Assembly (NCBI RefSeq): GCF_019800005.1
Contig: NZ_JABGCL010000015.1
Location: 116,118 to 180,117 of the forward strand
Length of the DNA stretch: 64,000 nucleotides
Source: Geminicoccus harenae
Lineage (GTDB): Bacteria > Pseudomonadota > Alphaproteobacteria > Geminicoccales > Geminicoccaceae
Direction: 5' to 3'
The position numbers and the translations under genes are program-made. Position 1 is the first letter of the stretch. Every line of letters starts with the position of its first letter. This document shows, piece by piece, positions 56,415 through 64,000 of the stretch. The notes beneath the pieces are model-generated. The model did no database searches. It had not been told where the DNA came from and was given only the letters and a program-made list of their open reading frames with translations.

Positions 56415-56778
56415 GGAGGCGGACTTCCCTGAACCGGTGGCTGTTCCTCCATCCGCTAGCGCAAGCGCAGGCGGACGCAACAGGCAACATTTCCTGTTCA
56501 TGACCAGGCGGCAATGGATTCAACCTCGGCCTGCGGCCGCCTGCCATGCCGGCGAACCTGGCCACCGGCCTGCCGGGAAATGATCAGGGCTGGATGATGT
56601 CACCCCGCACCGAGATAAGCCCCAGCGCCGGACGCTGGCGGCCATTGGCCGCAGACAGTCATATGAAGGATACATGTAGCTGCCTTCATGTTCTATTTGA
56701 GCACGTTCGGACGAATGGCAATGGAACTGCCAGAGACTCGGCCGGTTCGGGCCACGGCGTGCAAGGGGAGGATCCATC
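56415..56778. promoter_or_regulatory. divergent region between two RTX genes, with an inverted repeat
   Basis: This 364-nt region drives RTX genes in both directions. It contains ATGAAGG (56663-56669) and CCTTCAT (56683-56689), a perfect 7-bp inverted repeat with a 13-nt spacer, in a locally AT-rich stretch about 90-116 nt upstream of the plus-strand RTX gene. GGGGAGG precedes its TTG start. No other gene is seen. Confidence 0.4.
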
Positions 56779-57654
56779 TTGAGCACGATTCATGGGACGC
56801 AAGAGAACGACGTCCTGGGCGGAACGCAGGCGGCGGACACGATCCTCGGCGGTGCCGGGGACGACGTGATCGGGTTCCGTACCGGCCCGGACGGCCAGGC
56901 GATCTTCCTTGCCGAGGAAGGCGACGACTTCATGGCGGGCGAGGCCGGCGACGACCGGCTGAACGGCGGCGAGGGCGACGACCTGCTCGACGGCGGCTCG
57001 GGCCTCGACGTCCTGTTCGGCGGCGCGGGCGACGACCGCCTGCTCGGCGGATCCGGCGACGACTATCTCAACGGCGGCGACCGCCATGACTGGCTGCATG
57101 GCGGCAGCGGCAATGACGAGCTCTATGGCGGCACGGGCAACGACTATCTGATCGGCGGCGATGGCCAGGACCGCCTCCATGGCGGCGAAGGCCGCGACCG
57201 GCTGGCCGGCGGCGACGGCCACGACATCCTCACCGGCGACGGCGGCAGCGACTATCTGAATGGCGGTGCCGGCGACGACATGCTGTTCGGCGACGGCGCC
57301 AGCGACCGCCTGTCCGGCGGCAGCGGCAATGACGAGCTCCATGGCGGCGAAGGCGACGACGTCCTGGACGGCCAGGACGACGACGACGTGCTGTTCGGCG
57401 GCGCAGGCCAGGACCGGCTGACCGGCGGTGCCGGCGACGACGGCCTGTTCGGCGGGGCGGGCGACGACGTGCTCCATGGCGGCCCGGGCAGCGATGCCGC
57501 CCTGTTCTCGGGCGCGTCTGCCGAGTACGCGGTGACCAAGGAGGACAATGGGAGCTGGACGGTCACGCACGCGCTCGCCGGCGGCGATGGCACCGACATC
57601 CTGCACGACATCGAGTTCCTGGTCTTCACCGACCGGACCATCACCCTCGGCTGA
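56779..57654 (+). CDS. RTX calcium-binding protein (short form)
   Basis: A 291-residue protein made almost entirely of nonapeptide RTX repeats ([44 protein letters not shown]), about 20 units between residues 10 and 235, then a C-terminal segment (SAEYAVTKEDNGSWTVTH and the end IEFLVFTDRTITL) typical of type I secreted RTX proteins. TTG 56779 follows GGGGAGGATCCATC, nearly the same start context as the RTX gene at 61516. Function unknown; calcium-dependent folding outside the cell is inferred. Confidence 0.9.
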   Translation: MSTIHGTQENDVLGGTQAADTILGGAGDDVIGFRTGPDGQAIFLAEEGDDFMAGEAGDDRLNGGEGDDLLDGGSGLDVLFGGAGDDRLLGGSGDDYLNGGDRHDWLHGGSGNDELYGGTGNDYLIGGDGQDRLHGGEGRDRLAGGDGHDILTGDGGSDYLNGGAGDDMLFGDGASDRLSGGSGNDELHGGEGDDVLDGQDDDDVLFGGAGQDRLTGGAGDDGLFGGAGDDVLHGGPGSDAALFSGASAEYAVTKEDNGSWTVTHALAGGDGTDILHDIEFLVFTDRTITLG

Positions 57655-57782
57655 CTTGGTTCTACCGGGCGAACCTTTCCCGGCACCAGGTCGGCCGGCC
57701 GCTGCGCATGGGCGGGTCGTTCGCGGTCCGGAGCGATCTGGACAGCCCCGGCGCGTACAGCTTCTACGGCGTCAGGCAGTGA
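57655..57782 (+). pseudogene. orphan C-terminal coding fragment of unknown protein
   Basis: Just past the RTX stop, an open frame without a start reads FYRANLSRHQVGRPLRMGG and then SFAVRSDLDSPGAYSFYGVRQ before TGA at 57780-57782. The composition and codon positions look protein-coding, but the body of the gene is missing, as if truncated by an insertion or rearrangement. I do not recognise the family. The rest of the gap to 57931 holds nothing clear. Confidence 0.35.
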
Positions 57783-57931
57783 TATGCTGATCATGTCCTG
57801 CCGGGCCGCAGCCGCACCCCCCGCAGCCCGGCCGGCATGAGCCCCAGAAGCGAGCGCCCATATCGACGGCCGCATGGCACCGGCAGGCACGCCGTCCGGC
57901 AATGGCGGACGCGCCTGCCCGCCTCGGCACC

Positions 57932-58846
57932 TCACGCCGCCGCGCCCGGCCCCGCCTCCGCTTCCAGCAGCTTCACCACCTCCCCCAGCTTGTCCGGGTT
58001 GCGGGTGATGTAGATCGCGGTGATCCGGCCATCCTCGATCTCGAGCGCCGTGGTCTGCAGCACCCCGCCGCGCTCGCGGCTGAGATAGCCGGGCAGGCCG
58101 TCGATCCAGGCCGGCCGCAGCCACGTCGCCGAATGGGCACCGAGCTTGCGGTGAAGGCCGCGGTACAGGCGCAGCACCCGCGCCAGCCCAGCCACGGGAT
58201 TGAGGAACGCGATCACCTTGCCGCCGCCATCCGAGCGCAGCACCACGTCCTCGGCCAGCATGGACTGAAGCGCAGCGAGATCGCCGCTCTGCACCGCCGT
58301 GAAGAAGGCTTGGGCGATCCGGCTGCCCTCCTCGCGCGCCACCGGGAAGCGCGGCCGCGCCGCCTGGACGTGGCGCCGCGCGCGTACTGCCAACTGGCGC
58401 ACCGCCGCCGGCTCCCGCCCCAAGGTGCGGGCGATCTCGTCCAGCGCCACGTCGAACACGTCGTGGAGGAGGAAGGCCGCGCGCTCCAGCGGCGAGAGCC
58501 GTTCCAGCGCCAGCATCAGCGAGAGCGTCAGCTCGTCGGCCGCCACCGCTTCCTCCGGCTCCTCGACGATCGGCTCCGGCAGCCAGCTCCCCACATAGGT
58601 TTCCCGCCGGGCCCGCGCCGATTTCAGCGCATCCAGGCACAGCCGGGTGACGGTGCGGGTCAGGTACGCCCCGGGCTCGCGCACCGTCCCCGGCTCCACC
58701 TGCCGCCAGCGCAGCCAGGCATCCTGCACGATGTCCTCGGCCTCGGCCGCCGAGCCCAGCATCCGGTAGGCCAGCCGCACCAGCCGCCGTCGATGCGCCT
58801 CGAACAGCGCCGTCGCCCCGTCCTCGCTCGTCATGTGCCGCATCAT
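57932..58846 (-). CDS. ECF41-family RNA polymerase sigma factor with SnoaL-like C-terminal domain
   Basis: A sigma factor of about 304 residues. Sigma-2 ([29 protein letters not shown] in pieces) and sigma-4 ([35 protein letters not shown]) are followed by an NTF2/SnoaL-like extension. The three ECF41 hallmarks are present: WLPEP in the linker, DGGGKV in the extension and NPDKL near the C-terminus. In ECF41 factors the extension regulates activity and there is no anti-sigma gene; none is seen here. ATG 58846 lies 30 nt downstream of a matching ECF41 promoter, predicting autoregulation. Confidence 0.92.
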   Translation of the reverse strand: MMRHMTSEDGATALFEAHRRRLVRLAYRMLGSAAEAEDIVQDAWLRWRQVEPGTVREPGAYLTRTVTRLCLDALKSARARRETYVGSWLPEPIVEEPEEAVAADELTLSLMLALERLSPLERAAFLLHDVFDVALDEIARTLGREPAAVRQLAVRARRHVQAARPRFPVAREEGSRIAQAFFTAVQSGDLAALQSMLAEDVVLRSDGGGKVIAFLNPVAGLARVLRLYRGLHRKLGAHSATWLRPAWIDGLPGYLSRERGGVLQTTALEIEDGRITAIYITRNPDKLGEVVKLLEAEAGPGAAA

Positions 58847-58875
58847 CCCGCGTCCCCCACCATCGTTCCAGCACT

Positions 58876-58902
58876 GACGAGGCAAGGCGCACGCTTGTGA
58901 CA
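58876..58902 (-). promoter_or_regulatory. ECF41-type promoter upstream of the sigma factor's own gene
   Basis: On the minus strand TGTCACA (58902-58896), 16 nt, then CGTC (58879-58876). As I recall it, the published ECF41 consensus is TGTCACA with CGTC about 16 nt away, so this is a full match. The -10 element ends 30 nt before the ATG. Confidence 0.8.
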
Positions 58903-59004
58903 TGGCCTCGGGGGGCGATGCAGGCGCTCAGGAGGCAACCTATATCAGGGGGCGACATCCGGCCCCGGCCCGCCCGGCCGCCAGGAGCATCGCCAGGAGA
59001 TTCG

Positions 59005-59457
59005 ATGGTGCAGACCTACAGGAAGGACCCGGACGCGATCGCCCGGCTCACCCCGGAGCAGTACCGCGTCACCCAGCAGAACGGCACCGAATACCCGGGC
59101 ACCGGCCCCTACCTGAACAACAAGGAGCCGGGCATCTATGTCGACATCGTCTCCGGCGAGCCGCTGTTCGCCTCGTCGGACAAGTTCGAATCCGGCTGCG
59201 GCTGGCCCAGCTTCACCAAGCCGATCGAGCCCGCCAACATCCAGGAAAAGCGCGACCTGTCGCACGGCATGATCCGCGTCGAGGTCCGCTCCGCCCATGG
59301 CGACAGCCATCTGGGCCATGTCTTCCCGGACGGGCCGCGGGACCGGGGCGGCCTGCGCTACTGCATCAACGGCGCTGCCCTGCGCTTCATCCCGCGCGAG
59401 CGGATGGAGGAGGAGGGCTACGGCGCCTATCTCGACCAGGTGGAGGACATTCGATGA
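59005..59457 (+). CDS. msrB: peptide methionine-R-sulfoxide reductase
   Basis: Repairs methionine-R-sulfoxide in proteins; 150 residues. The SelR domain has [21 protein letters not shown] in two parts, GCGWPSF and the catalytic Cys in [14 protein letters not shown], but lacks the two CxxC zinc pairs, so it is the non-zinc form. CAGGAGA precedes ATG 59005. It overlaps msrA by 4 nt (ATGA) and is divergent from the ECF41 gene. Confidence 0.94.
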   Translation: MVQTYRKDPDAIARLTPEQYRVTQQNGTEYPGTGPYLNNKEPGIYVDIVSGEPLFASSDKFESGCGWPSFTKPIEPANIQEKRDLSHGMIRVEVRSAHGDSHLGHVFPDGPRDRGGLRYCINGAALRFIPRERMEEEGYGAYLDQVEDIR

Positions 59458-59975
59458 CCGAGGAACGCGCGGTCCTGGCCGGCGGCTGCTTCTGGGGCAT
59501 GCAGGACCTGATCCGGCGCCAGGAAGGCATCATCCGCACGCGGGTCGGCTACACGGGCGGCGACGTGCCGAACGCCACCTACCGCAACCACGGCACCCAC
59601 GCCGAGGCGATCGAGATCATCTTCGACCCGGCCAAGACCAGCTTTCGCCGGATCCTGGAGTTCTTCTTCCAGATCCACGACCCGACGACCCGCAACCGCC
59701 AGGGCAACGACATCGGGATGAGCTACCGCTCGGCGATCTTCTATGTCGACGAGGCACAGAAGCAGGTCGCCCTCGACACGATCGCCGATGTCGACGCGTC
59801 CGGCCTGTGGCCCGGCAAGGTCGTCACCGAGGTGAGCCCGGTGGGCGACTTCTGGGAAGCTGAGCCGGAGCACCAGGACTATCTGGAGCGCTACCCCAAC
59901 GGCTATACCTGCCACTTCATCCGCCCGAACTGGCGCCTGCCCAGGCGCAGCGAGGCGGCCGTCGCAGCCGAGTGA
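59454..59975 (+). CDS. msrA: peptide methionine-S-sulfoxide reductase
   Basis: Repairs methionine-S-sulfoxide; 173 residues. The catalytic Cys is in [40 protein letters not shown] and [21 protein letters not shown] follow in order, and [19 protein letters not shown] ends the domain. With msrB in one operon both sulfoxide stereoisomers are covered. No signal peptide, so a cytoplasmic role. Confidence 0.95.
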   Translation: MTEERAVLAGGCFWGMQDLIRRQEGIIRTRVGYTGGDVPNATYRNHGTHAEAIEIIFDPAKTSFRRILEFFFQIHDPTTRNRQGNDIGMSYRSAIFYVDEAQKQVALDTIADVDASGLWPGKVVTEVSPVGDFWEAEPEHQDYLERYPNGYTCHFIRPNWRLPRRSEAAVAAE

Positions 59976-59980
59976 GCCCG

Positions 59981-60006
59981 GCGGCGGGACCAGCCGGTCC
60001 CGCCGC
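59981..60006. terminator. bidirectional hairpin between convergent msrA and cupin genes
   Basis: GCGGCGGGACC and GGTCCCGCCGC form a perfect 11-bp stem with an AGCC loop in the 37-nt gap between the two stops. There is no U-tract on either strand, but the position between convergent genes supports a terminator role. Confidence 0.65.
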
Positions 60007-60012
60007 GCTCAT

Positions 60013-60432
60013 TCACTCCGGAGCGGGCCGCACCAGCACGGTCTCCTCCGTGTCGACCACGAACACGGCCAGGAGGCGCGACGGCTCGGTGTCGCTGGCA
60101 TTGGCGCTGACCCCGTGACGGTCGCCCGGCATCTCCACGAAGCTCTCGCCCGCCCGGTAGACCTTCTCCGGCCCGTCATTGACCTTGCTGCGCACGGCCC
60201 CCTCCAGCACCGTTGCATAGATGAAGGCCGATTCCGGATGGGTATGCGCCGCCGAGAACCCGCCCGGCCCATACTCGACCAGCACCGCCTTCAGGCTCTT
60301 GCCCGGCACGTTGGGCAGCGCGTGCTCGGCGACCAGCGTCACCGTGGCGTCCTTGCCGGATGCGTCATGGGCCGCGGCCGGCCAAAGCGGCAGCGCCGCC
60401 AGTGCCAGGGCGCAGCAGATCCGTGTGAACAT
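60013..60432 (-). CDS. secreted cupin-domain protein
   Basis: A 139-residue protein with a signal peptide (ICCALALAALPLWPAAAHA-like, about 5-22) and one cupin barrel: AAHTHPESAFIYATVLEG supplies the His-x-His-x-Glu metal cluster, and the second cupin motif GESFVEMPGDRHGVSA supplies a further His. A metal-dependent periplasmic role is likely, exact reaction unknown. It lies 53 nt after the NAD(P)-binding protein gene in the same direction and is probably in its ECF41-controlled operon. Confidence 0.85.
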   Translation of the reverse strand: MFTRICCALALAALPLWPAAAHDASGKDATVTLVAEHALPNVPGKSLKAVLVEYGPGGFSAAHTHPESAFIYATVLEGAVRSKVNDGPEKVYRAGESFVEMPGDRHGVSANASDTEPSRLLAVFVVDTEETVLVRPAPE

Positions 60433-60485
60433 GGTTCTCGTCCTGTCGGGAATGGAAGGAAGGCAGGCCCTGGGCCCGCCGGAGG

Positions 60486-61241
60486 TCACGGGTGCTGGGC
60501 GCGGGCCAGCCAGTCGCCCAGGCGGGTAGGCCCCAGGCAGGCGCCCTCGCCCGGCGTCAGCGAGCGATCGTCCATCGTCTGGCCGAAATAGGTGGCCTCC
60601 GGATCGGGCACGACCCGACGCCCATCGCCCCTGGCCTGCACGTACCGCCCGACCACCTCCGCCATCCCGATCCGCTCCGGCCCGCCGATCTCGATCCGTC
60701 GGCCGAGCGGCCGGTCCAGCGCCAGCTCGGCCACGATGTCCGCCACGTCGTCCGCGGCCATGGGCTGGAACTGCGCCGGCGACAGTCGGACGGTGCCGCC
60801 ATCCGCCGCCCCGCCATCGGCGATCCCTGCCAGGAACTCGAAGAACTGCGTCGCCTGCACGATCGTGTAGGGAACGCCCGATTCCTCGATCAGCCGCTCC
60901 TGGGCGCGCTTGCCCCGGAAATAGCCATTGTCCTGGAGGCGCTGGGTGCCGACCACGGACAGGGCCAGATGATGCCGCACCCCGGCTCTCGCCTCCGCCG
61001 CCATCAGGTTGCGCCCCGACGCCTCGAAGAAGGCCAGCGTCGCGTCCGCATCGAACGAGGTCGGGTTGGTCACGTCCACCACGACCGCCGCACCCGCCAG
61101 CGCCTCGTCCAGCCCCTTGCCGCTGACGGTGTCGACGCCCGTGCTGGGCGAGGCGGCCACCACCTCGTGGCCGCGCCCGCGCAGCCGTTCCACGAGCTTG
61201 CGGCCGATCAGCCCGTTGCCGCCGATGATCACGATCTTCAT
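60486..61241 (-). CDS. NAD(P)-binding Rossmann-fold protein (NmrA/SDR-like)
   Basis: A 251-residue atypical short-chain dehydrogenase. The dinucleotide-binding motif IIGGNGLIGRKLVE is at the N-terminus; VVVDVTNPTSFD, LALSVVGTQRLQDNGYFRGKR and YTIVQATQFFEFL follow, matching NAD(P)H-binding proteins that often accompany ECF41 sigma factors. There is no clear YxxxK active site, although YFRGK may serve. An ECF41-type promoter lies 61 nt upstream, and the cupin gene follows. Confidence 0.88.
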   Translation of the reverse strand: MKIVIIGGNGLIGRKLVERLRGRGHEVVAASPSTGVDTVSGKGLDEALAGAAVVVDVTNPTSFDADATLAFFEASGRNLMAAEARAGVRHHLALSVVGTQRLQDNGYFRGKRAQERLIEESGVPYTIVQATQFFEFLAGIADGGAADGGTVRLSPAQFQPMAADDVADIVAELALDRPLGRRIEIGGPERIGMAEVVGRYVQARGDGRRVVPDPEATYFGQTMDDRSLTPGEGACLGPTRLGDWLARAQHP

Positions 61242-61301
61242 GCGCTACCTCTTGCCAGATGCGCGCCGCCTGTTCCGTCAGGCCGGGTCGCGCGTGTCCA
61301 G

Positions 61302-61328
61302 GACGAGGCAGGCGGACGCGTTGTGACG
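61302..61328 (-). promoter_or_regulatory. ECF41-type promoter upstream of the SDR-cupin operon
   Basis: On the minus strand CGTCACA (61328-61322), 16 nt, then CGTC (61305-61302). It shares the spacing and the bases TGCCTCGTC with the promoter before the ECF41 gene, differing in the first base of the upstream element. It is 61 nt before the SDR ATG. Confidence 0.75.
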
Positions 61329-61515
61329 TGGCAGCACCGGCTTTCTCGACCGTTCCCCCGGCTGCGGCCCATGGCCGTCCGGCCTCTCCAGTCCAGGTCA
61401 AGTAGATTCCAGCGAAGATACAAGAACTCACTGATCTTCCACAGGGTGCAGCGCATCCTTCACGGCCGTGATAAAAACCCGCTCCGCAGATCGCACGCTC
61501 ATGGAGGACCATCCA

Positions 61516-62751
61516 TTGACCAGTATTATTGGTACGAGTGGCGACGATTTCCTGACCGGCACGAGATTTGCCGACACCATTGCCGGGCGCGGCGGCAACG
61601 ACCGGGTCCTGGGCCTGGCCGGCCGTGACCGTCTCTTTGGCGATGCCGGCAACGATTCAGTTCATGGCGGCGATGGCGCCGACCGCATCGCCGGCGGTTC
61701 CGGCAATGACCGACTGTTCGGCGACAGCGGCGACGACCTGGTCTCGGGCAATGCCGGCCGGGACTATCTCTGGGGCGGGGCCGGCGACGACCGCTTGGCC
61801 GGCGGGCCCGGCGACGACGTCCTGCGCGGCAATGTCGGCGACGACATCCTGCGCGGCGGCGACGGCCGCGACCTGATGGAAGGCGGGGCCGGCGACGACC
61901 TGATCTTCGACGGGCCGGGCGTCGACAGCTTCATCGGCGGCAGCGGCTACGACACCGTGTCGTTCGTCGACGCGGACCGGGGCGTGTTCGTCCATCTCGC
62001 CGACGAGATCGCGGCCGATCGCGACCCGGACGACGGCCCGGCGACGGTCGAGCCGCTGCAAGGCATTGAGCGGGTGTTCGGCAGCCGCCATGACGACGTC
62101 CTGTTCGGCGAGAAGGATCCCGAGCTTTCCGCCCTGGACCGCCCGGTCGCGCTGTTCGGCCGGGCCGGCGACGACTGGGTCGAGGGCGGCAGCGCCAACG
62201 ACACGGTGAACGGCGGCGAGGGCAACGACCTGGTCAACGGCAATGACGGGAACGACCGCGTCACGGGCGGTGCCGGGGACGATCTGGTCCGGGGCGGCCG
62301 CGGGATCGGCGACGATCGGCTGACCGGGGGCAGCGGCGAGGACGTGTTCAGCCACACCTCCTATCGCAGCATGTTCGGCTTCACCGAGGCGGGCGTCGAC
62401 ACGATCACCGACTTCCATCGGGGGGAGGACCTGCTGCGCTGGGGGGTGGCGGTCGACGAGGATCCAGGCAACGGCGGCGCCGGGATCCCCGGCCTGCCCT
62501 TCATCGACGGTGCCGCCCTGTTCGCAGCACTCGATACCGACGGCAGCGGCATCCTGGACGCCCTGGACCGCTTCACCGAGGAGCGGACCGGCGGCGCGAG
62601 CGGCCTCGTGATCGACTTCTCGGCCTTCATCGATACCCAGCTCGACGACGCGCATTCCCTGAACGGCCTGACCCCGACCGATACCCTCACCCTGCTGGGC
62701 GTGACCGCGCTGACGCTGCAGGACATCGAGCCGACCCCGCCCACCGGCTGA
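61516..62751 (+). CDS. RTX calcium-binding protein with EF-hand-like C-terminal module
   Basis: A 411-residue protein with two RTX blocks (about 8-130 and 200-275; [32 protein letters not shown]), separated by a region with [14 protein letters not shown]. The C-terminal part has [15 protein letters not shown], an EF-hand-like loop [12 protein letters not shown] and the end [17 protein letters not shown], matching the module of the RTX protein at 55080-56414. TTG 61516 is chosen because GGAGG (61503-61507) is 8 nt upstream and the product then starts [11 protein letters not shown] like other RTX proteins; ATG 61501 overlaps that site. Confidence 0.88.
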   Translation: MTSIIGTSGDDFLTGTRFADTIAGRGGNDRVLGLAGRDRLFGDAGNDSVHGGDGADRIAGGSGNDRLFGDSGDDLVSGNAGRDYLWGGAGDDRLAGGPGDDVLRGNVGDDILRGGDGRDLMEGGAGDDLIFDGPGVDSFIGGSGYDTVSFVDADRGVFVHLADEIAADRDPDDGPATVEPLQGIERVFGSRHDDVLFGEKDPELSALDRPVALFGRAGDDWVEGGSANDTVNGGEGNDLVNGNDGNDRVTGGAGDDLVRGGRGIGDDRLTGGSGEDVFSHTSYRSMFGFTEAGVDTITDFHRGEDLLRWGVAVDEDPGNGGAGIPGLPFIDGAALFAALDTDGSGILDALDRFTEERTGGASGLVIDFSAFIDTQLDDAHSLNGLTPTDTLTLLGVTALTLQDIEPTPPTG

Positions 62752-62794
62752 GCGGCGGCGGCCACTCAGCGCATGGACAGGCCGAACCAGCTCC

Positions 62795-62810
62795 TGTACC
62801 AATCGGTACA
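62795..62810. promoter_or_regulatory. palindromic operator for the TetR-family regulator
   Basis: TGTACC-AATC-GGTACA is an inverted repeat with 6-bp arms, 24 nt before the DUF1348 ATG in the only regulatory gap of this operon. The downstream TetR gene is the natural candidate to bind it. Confidence 0.6.
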
Positions 62811-62834
62811 TGCTTATCCGAGAGGTACAGGAGC

Positions 62835-63302
62835 ATGGAACAGCGCCCACCCCTGCCACCCTTCACCGCCGAAACCGCCGCACAGAAGGCCCGCCTCGCC
62901 GAGAACGCCTGGAACACCCGCGACCCGCAGAAGGTGGCGCTCGCCTATACGGAGGACAGTCGCTGGCGAAACCGCGCCGAGTTCCTCCAGGGCCGCCCGG
63001 CCATCGTCGACTTCCTCACCCGCAAATGGGCAAGGGAACTGGACTACCGCCTGATCAAGGAAGTCTGGGCCTTCCACGAGAACCGCATCGCCGCCCGCTT
63101 CGCCTATGAATGGCACGACGACAGCGGCAACTGGTTCCGCTCCCACGGCAACGAGCAGTGGGAGTTCGACGAGCACGGCCTGATGCGCCGCCGCCTCGCC
63201 AGCATCAACGACCAGCCGATCCACCAAGCCGACCGCCGATTCCACTGGCCGCTCGGCCCCCGCCCCGACGGCCATCCGGGCCTGTCCGAACTCGGCCTCT
63301 GA
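62835..63302 (+). CDS. DUF1348 (SnoaL-like, NTF2 fold) protein
   Basis: A 155-residue NTF2-like protein of the DUF1348 family. Typical segments are [74 protein letters not shown] and [15 protein letters not shown]. Members are often found beside TetR repressors, as here, where the TetR gene starts 4 nt after the stop. Biochemical role unknown; association with stress or xenobiotic response is inferred from such pairs. Confidence 0.92.
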   Translation: MEQRPPLPPFTAETAAQKARLAENAWNTRDPQKVALAYTEDSRWRNRAEFLQGRPAIVDFLTRKWARELDYRLIKEVWAFHENRIAARFAYEWHDDSGNWFRSHGNEQWEFDEHGLMRRRLASINDQPIHQADRRFHWPLGPRPDGHPGLSELGL

Positions 63303-63306
63303 GCGC

Positions 63307-63858
63307 ATGGCCCGCATCGTCCAGGAGCGCCACGACGTGATCCCGCTGCTCGCGGAAACCTTCCGCGAGCACGGCTACGAGGGTGCCAGCCTGTCCCTGA
63401 TCGGCCAGCGCACCGGCCTGGGCAAGGGCAGCCTCTACCACTTCTTCCCCGGCGGAAAGGCGGAGATGGCCCAGGCGGTCCTGGCCGAGCTCGACGCCTG
63501 GTTCGAGACCAACCTGTTCCACCCCCTCCACACCGAGCCCGACGCCGAAGCCGCCATCGCCGCCATGTTCCGCACCGTCGACAGCTATTTCCGCTCCGGC
63601 CGCCGGATCTGCCTGGTCGGCCTGTTCGCCCTGGGCGAGCCCCGCGACCGCTTCGCCCAAACGATCGCCACCTACTTCACCCGCTGGTGCCAAGCCCTCG
63701 CCAGCGCCCTGCACCGCGCCGGCAAGGACCCGGCCCTTGCCGAGGAATTCGTCGCCGGCATCCAGGGCGCCCTGGTCCTGTCCCGGGCCCTGAACGACCC
63801 GAACCTGTTCACCAACGCCCTCGCCCGCATGGAAGCCCGGCTCGCCGACGGTCGGTAG
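63307..63858 (+). CDS. TetR-family transcriptional regulator
   Basis: A 183-residue repressor with an N-terminal TetR HTH (about 8-52: LLAETFREHGYEGASLSLIGQRTGLGKGSLYHFFPGGK in pieces) and a helical ligand-binding domain (about 70-180) including CLVGLFALGEPRDRFAQTI, which resembles the TetR_C LmrA/YxaF class. It is co-transcribed with DUF1348 and probably represses the shared promoter through the palindrome at 62795-62810. Confidence 0.93.
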   Translation: MARIVQERHDVIPLLAETFREHGYEGASLSLIGQRTGLGKGSLYHFFPGGKAEMAQAVLAELDAWFETNLFHPLHTEPDAEAAIAAMFRTVDSYFRSGRRICLVGLFALGEPRDRFAQTIATYFTRWCQALASALHRAGKDPALAEEFVAGIQGALVLSRALNDPNLFTNALARMEARLADGR

Positions 63859-63925
63859 CGATCATCGGCGGCCGAGCTGCGTGGCAGTCCCCCTCGAGCT
63901 GCGTGGCCGTGGCCACTCTCTCTCA

Positions 63926-63950
63926 TGTCATCCCCCGGCTTGGCCCACGG
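63926..63950 (+). repeat. REP-like half unit near the right edge
   Basis: TGTCATCCCCCGGCTTGGCC repeats the left arm of the REP units at 45.4 kb but lacks a matching right arm in the remaining sequence. The surrounding 63859-64000 holds no gene. Confidence 0.45.
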
Positions 63951-64000
63951 CTGTCCGGTTCGTTGTTCACAGCGCCAAAGTTCCCTGCCGTTCAAGCAAC

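Noticed and set aside
56779..57500. Dense tandem repeats resembling a CRISPR or satellite array
   Set aside because: The periodicity is 27 nt, in frame, and encodes GGxGxDxUx nonapeptides; the repeats diverge at synonymous positions and there are no spacers.

Overview
This is a G+C-rich (roughly 70% by eye) window from an alphaproteobacterium, most likely a Rhodospirillales- or Geminicoccales-like lineage. The best evidence is gene order. One co-directional run reads yebC-ruvC-ruvA-ruvB-ybgC-tolQ-tolR-tolA-tolB-pal-cpoB-tilS-ftsH-folP on the minus strand (about 15.2 to 2.3 kb). Another reads rpiB-glyA-nrdR-ribD-ribE-ribB-ribH-nusB-thiL on the plus strand (about 34.6 to 42.1 kb). Both are classic alphaproteobacterial arrangements. 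No tRNA, rRNA or CRISPR array was seen.

Layout. 1-2.3 kb: a truncated DMT exporter, YciI, EVE and a hexapeptide beta-helix protein. 2.3-15.2 kb: the housekeeping run above (folate, membrane protease, tRNA modification, Tol-Pal envelope complex, Holliday junction resolution). 15.4-17.5 kb: a PilZ protein, a small lipoprotein and an IS110-family element with a frameshifted transposase and a long non-coding left end. 17.5-28.7 kb: a catecholate siderophore locus (FepC-like ATPase, FecCD permease, one-module serine NRPS, free aryl carrier protein, DHB-AMP ligase, YncE-like propeller, periplasmic binding protein, esterase). Enzymes that make the catechol and an outer-membrane receptor are absent. 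28.7-32.7 kb: otsB-GH15-otsA trehalose operon with overlapping genes. 32.8-34.5 kb: a molybdopterin oxidoreductase and a luciferase-like flavoprotein. 34.6-42.1 kb: the second housekeeping run, which contains a collapsed toxin-antitoxin pair.

42-55 kb is more accessory. It holds an XRE regulator, apaG, a periplasmic multicopper oxidase, a REP-like inverted pair beside a TPR-gene remnant, a puuA/puuD-like polyamine catabolism pair, a PAS-GGDEF pseudogene with two frameshifts, a VapBC-type module with palindromic operators, and a lysR/YcaC/SnoaL cassette, before polA. 55-62.8 kb is an island of three RTX calcium-binding proteins around an ECF41-type sigma factor, msrB-msrA and an SDR-cupin pair. 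The window ends with a DUF1348/TetR pair.

The strongest new observation is regulatory. The ECF41 gene and the SDR-cupin operon are each preceded by a matching promoter (T/CGTCACA, exactly 16 nt, CGTC, with a shared TGCCT before CGTC). This predicts an autoregulated ECF41 regulon that can be read directly from this window. The IS110 left end, the siderophore locus without DHB synthesis and the RTX/EF-hand C-terminal module are the next most interesting.
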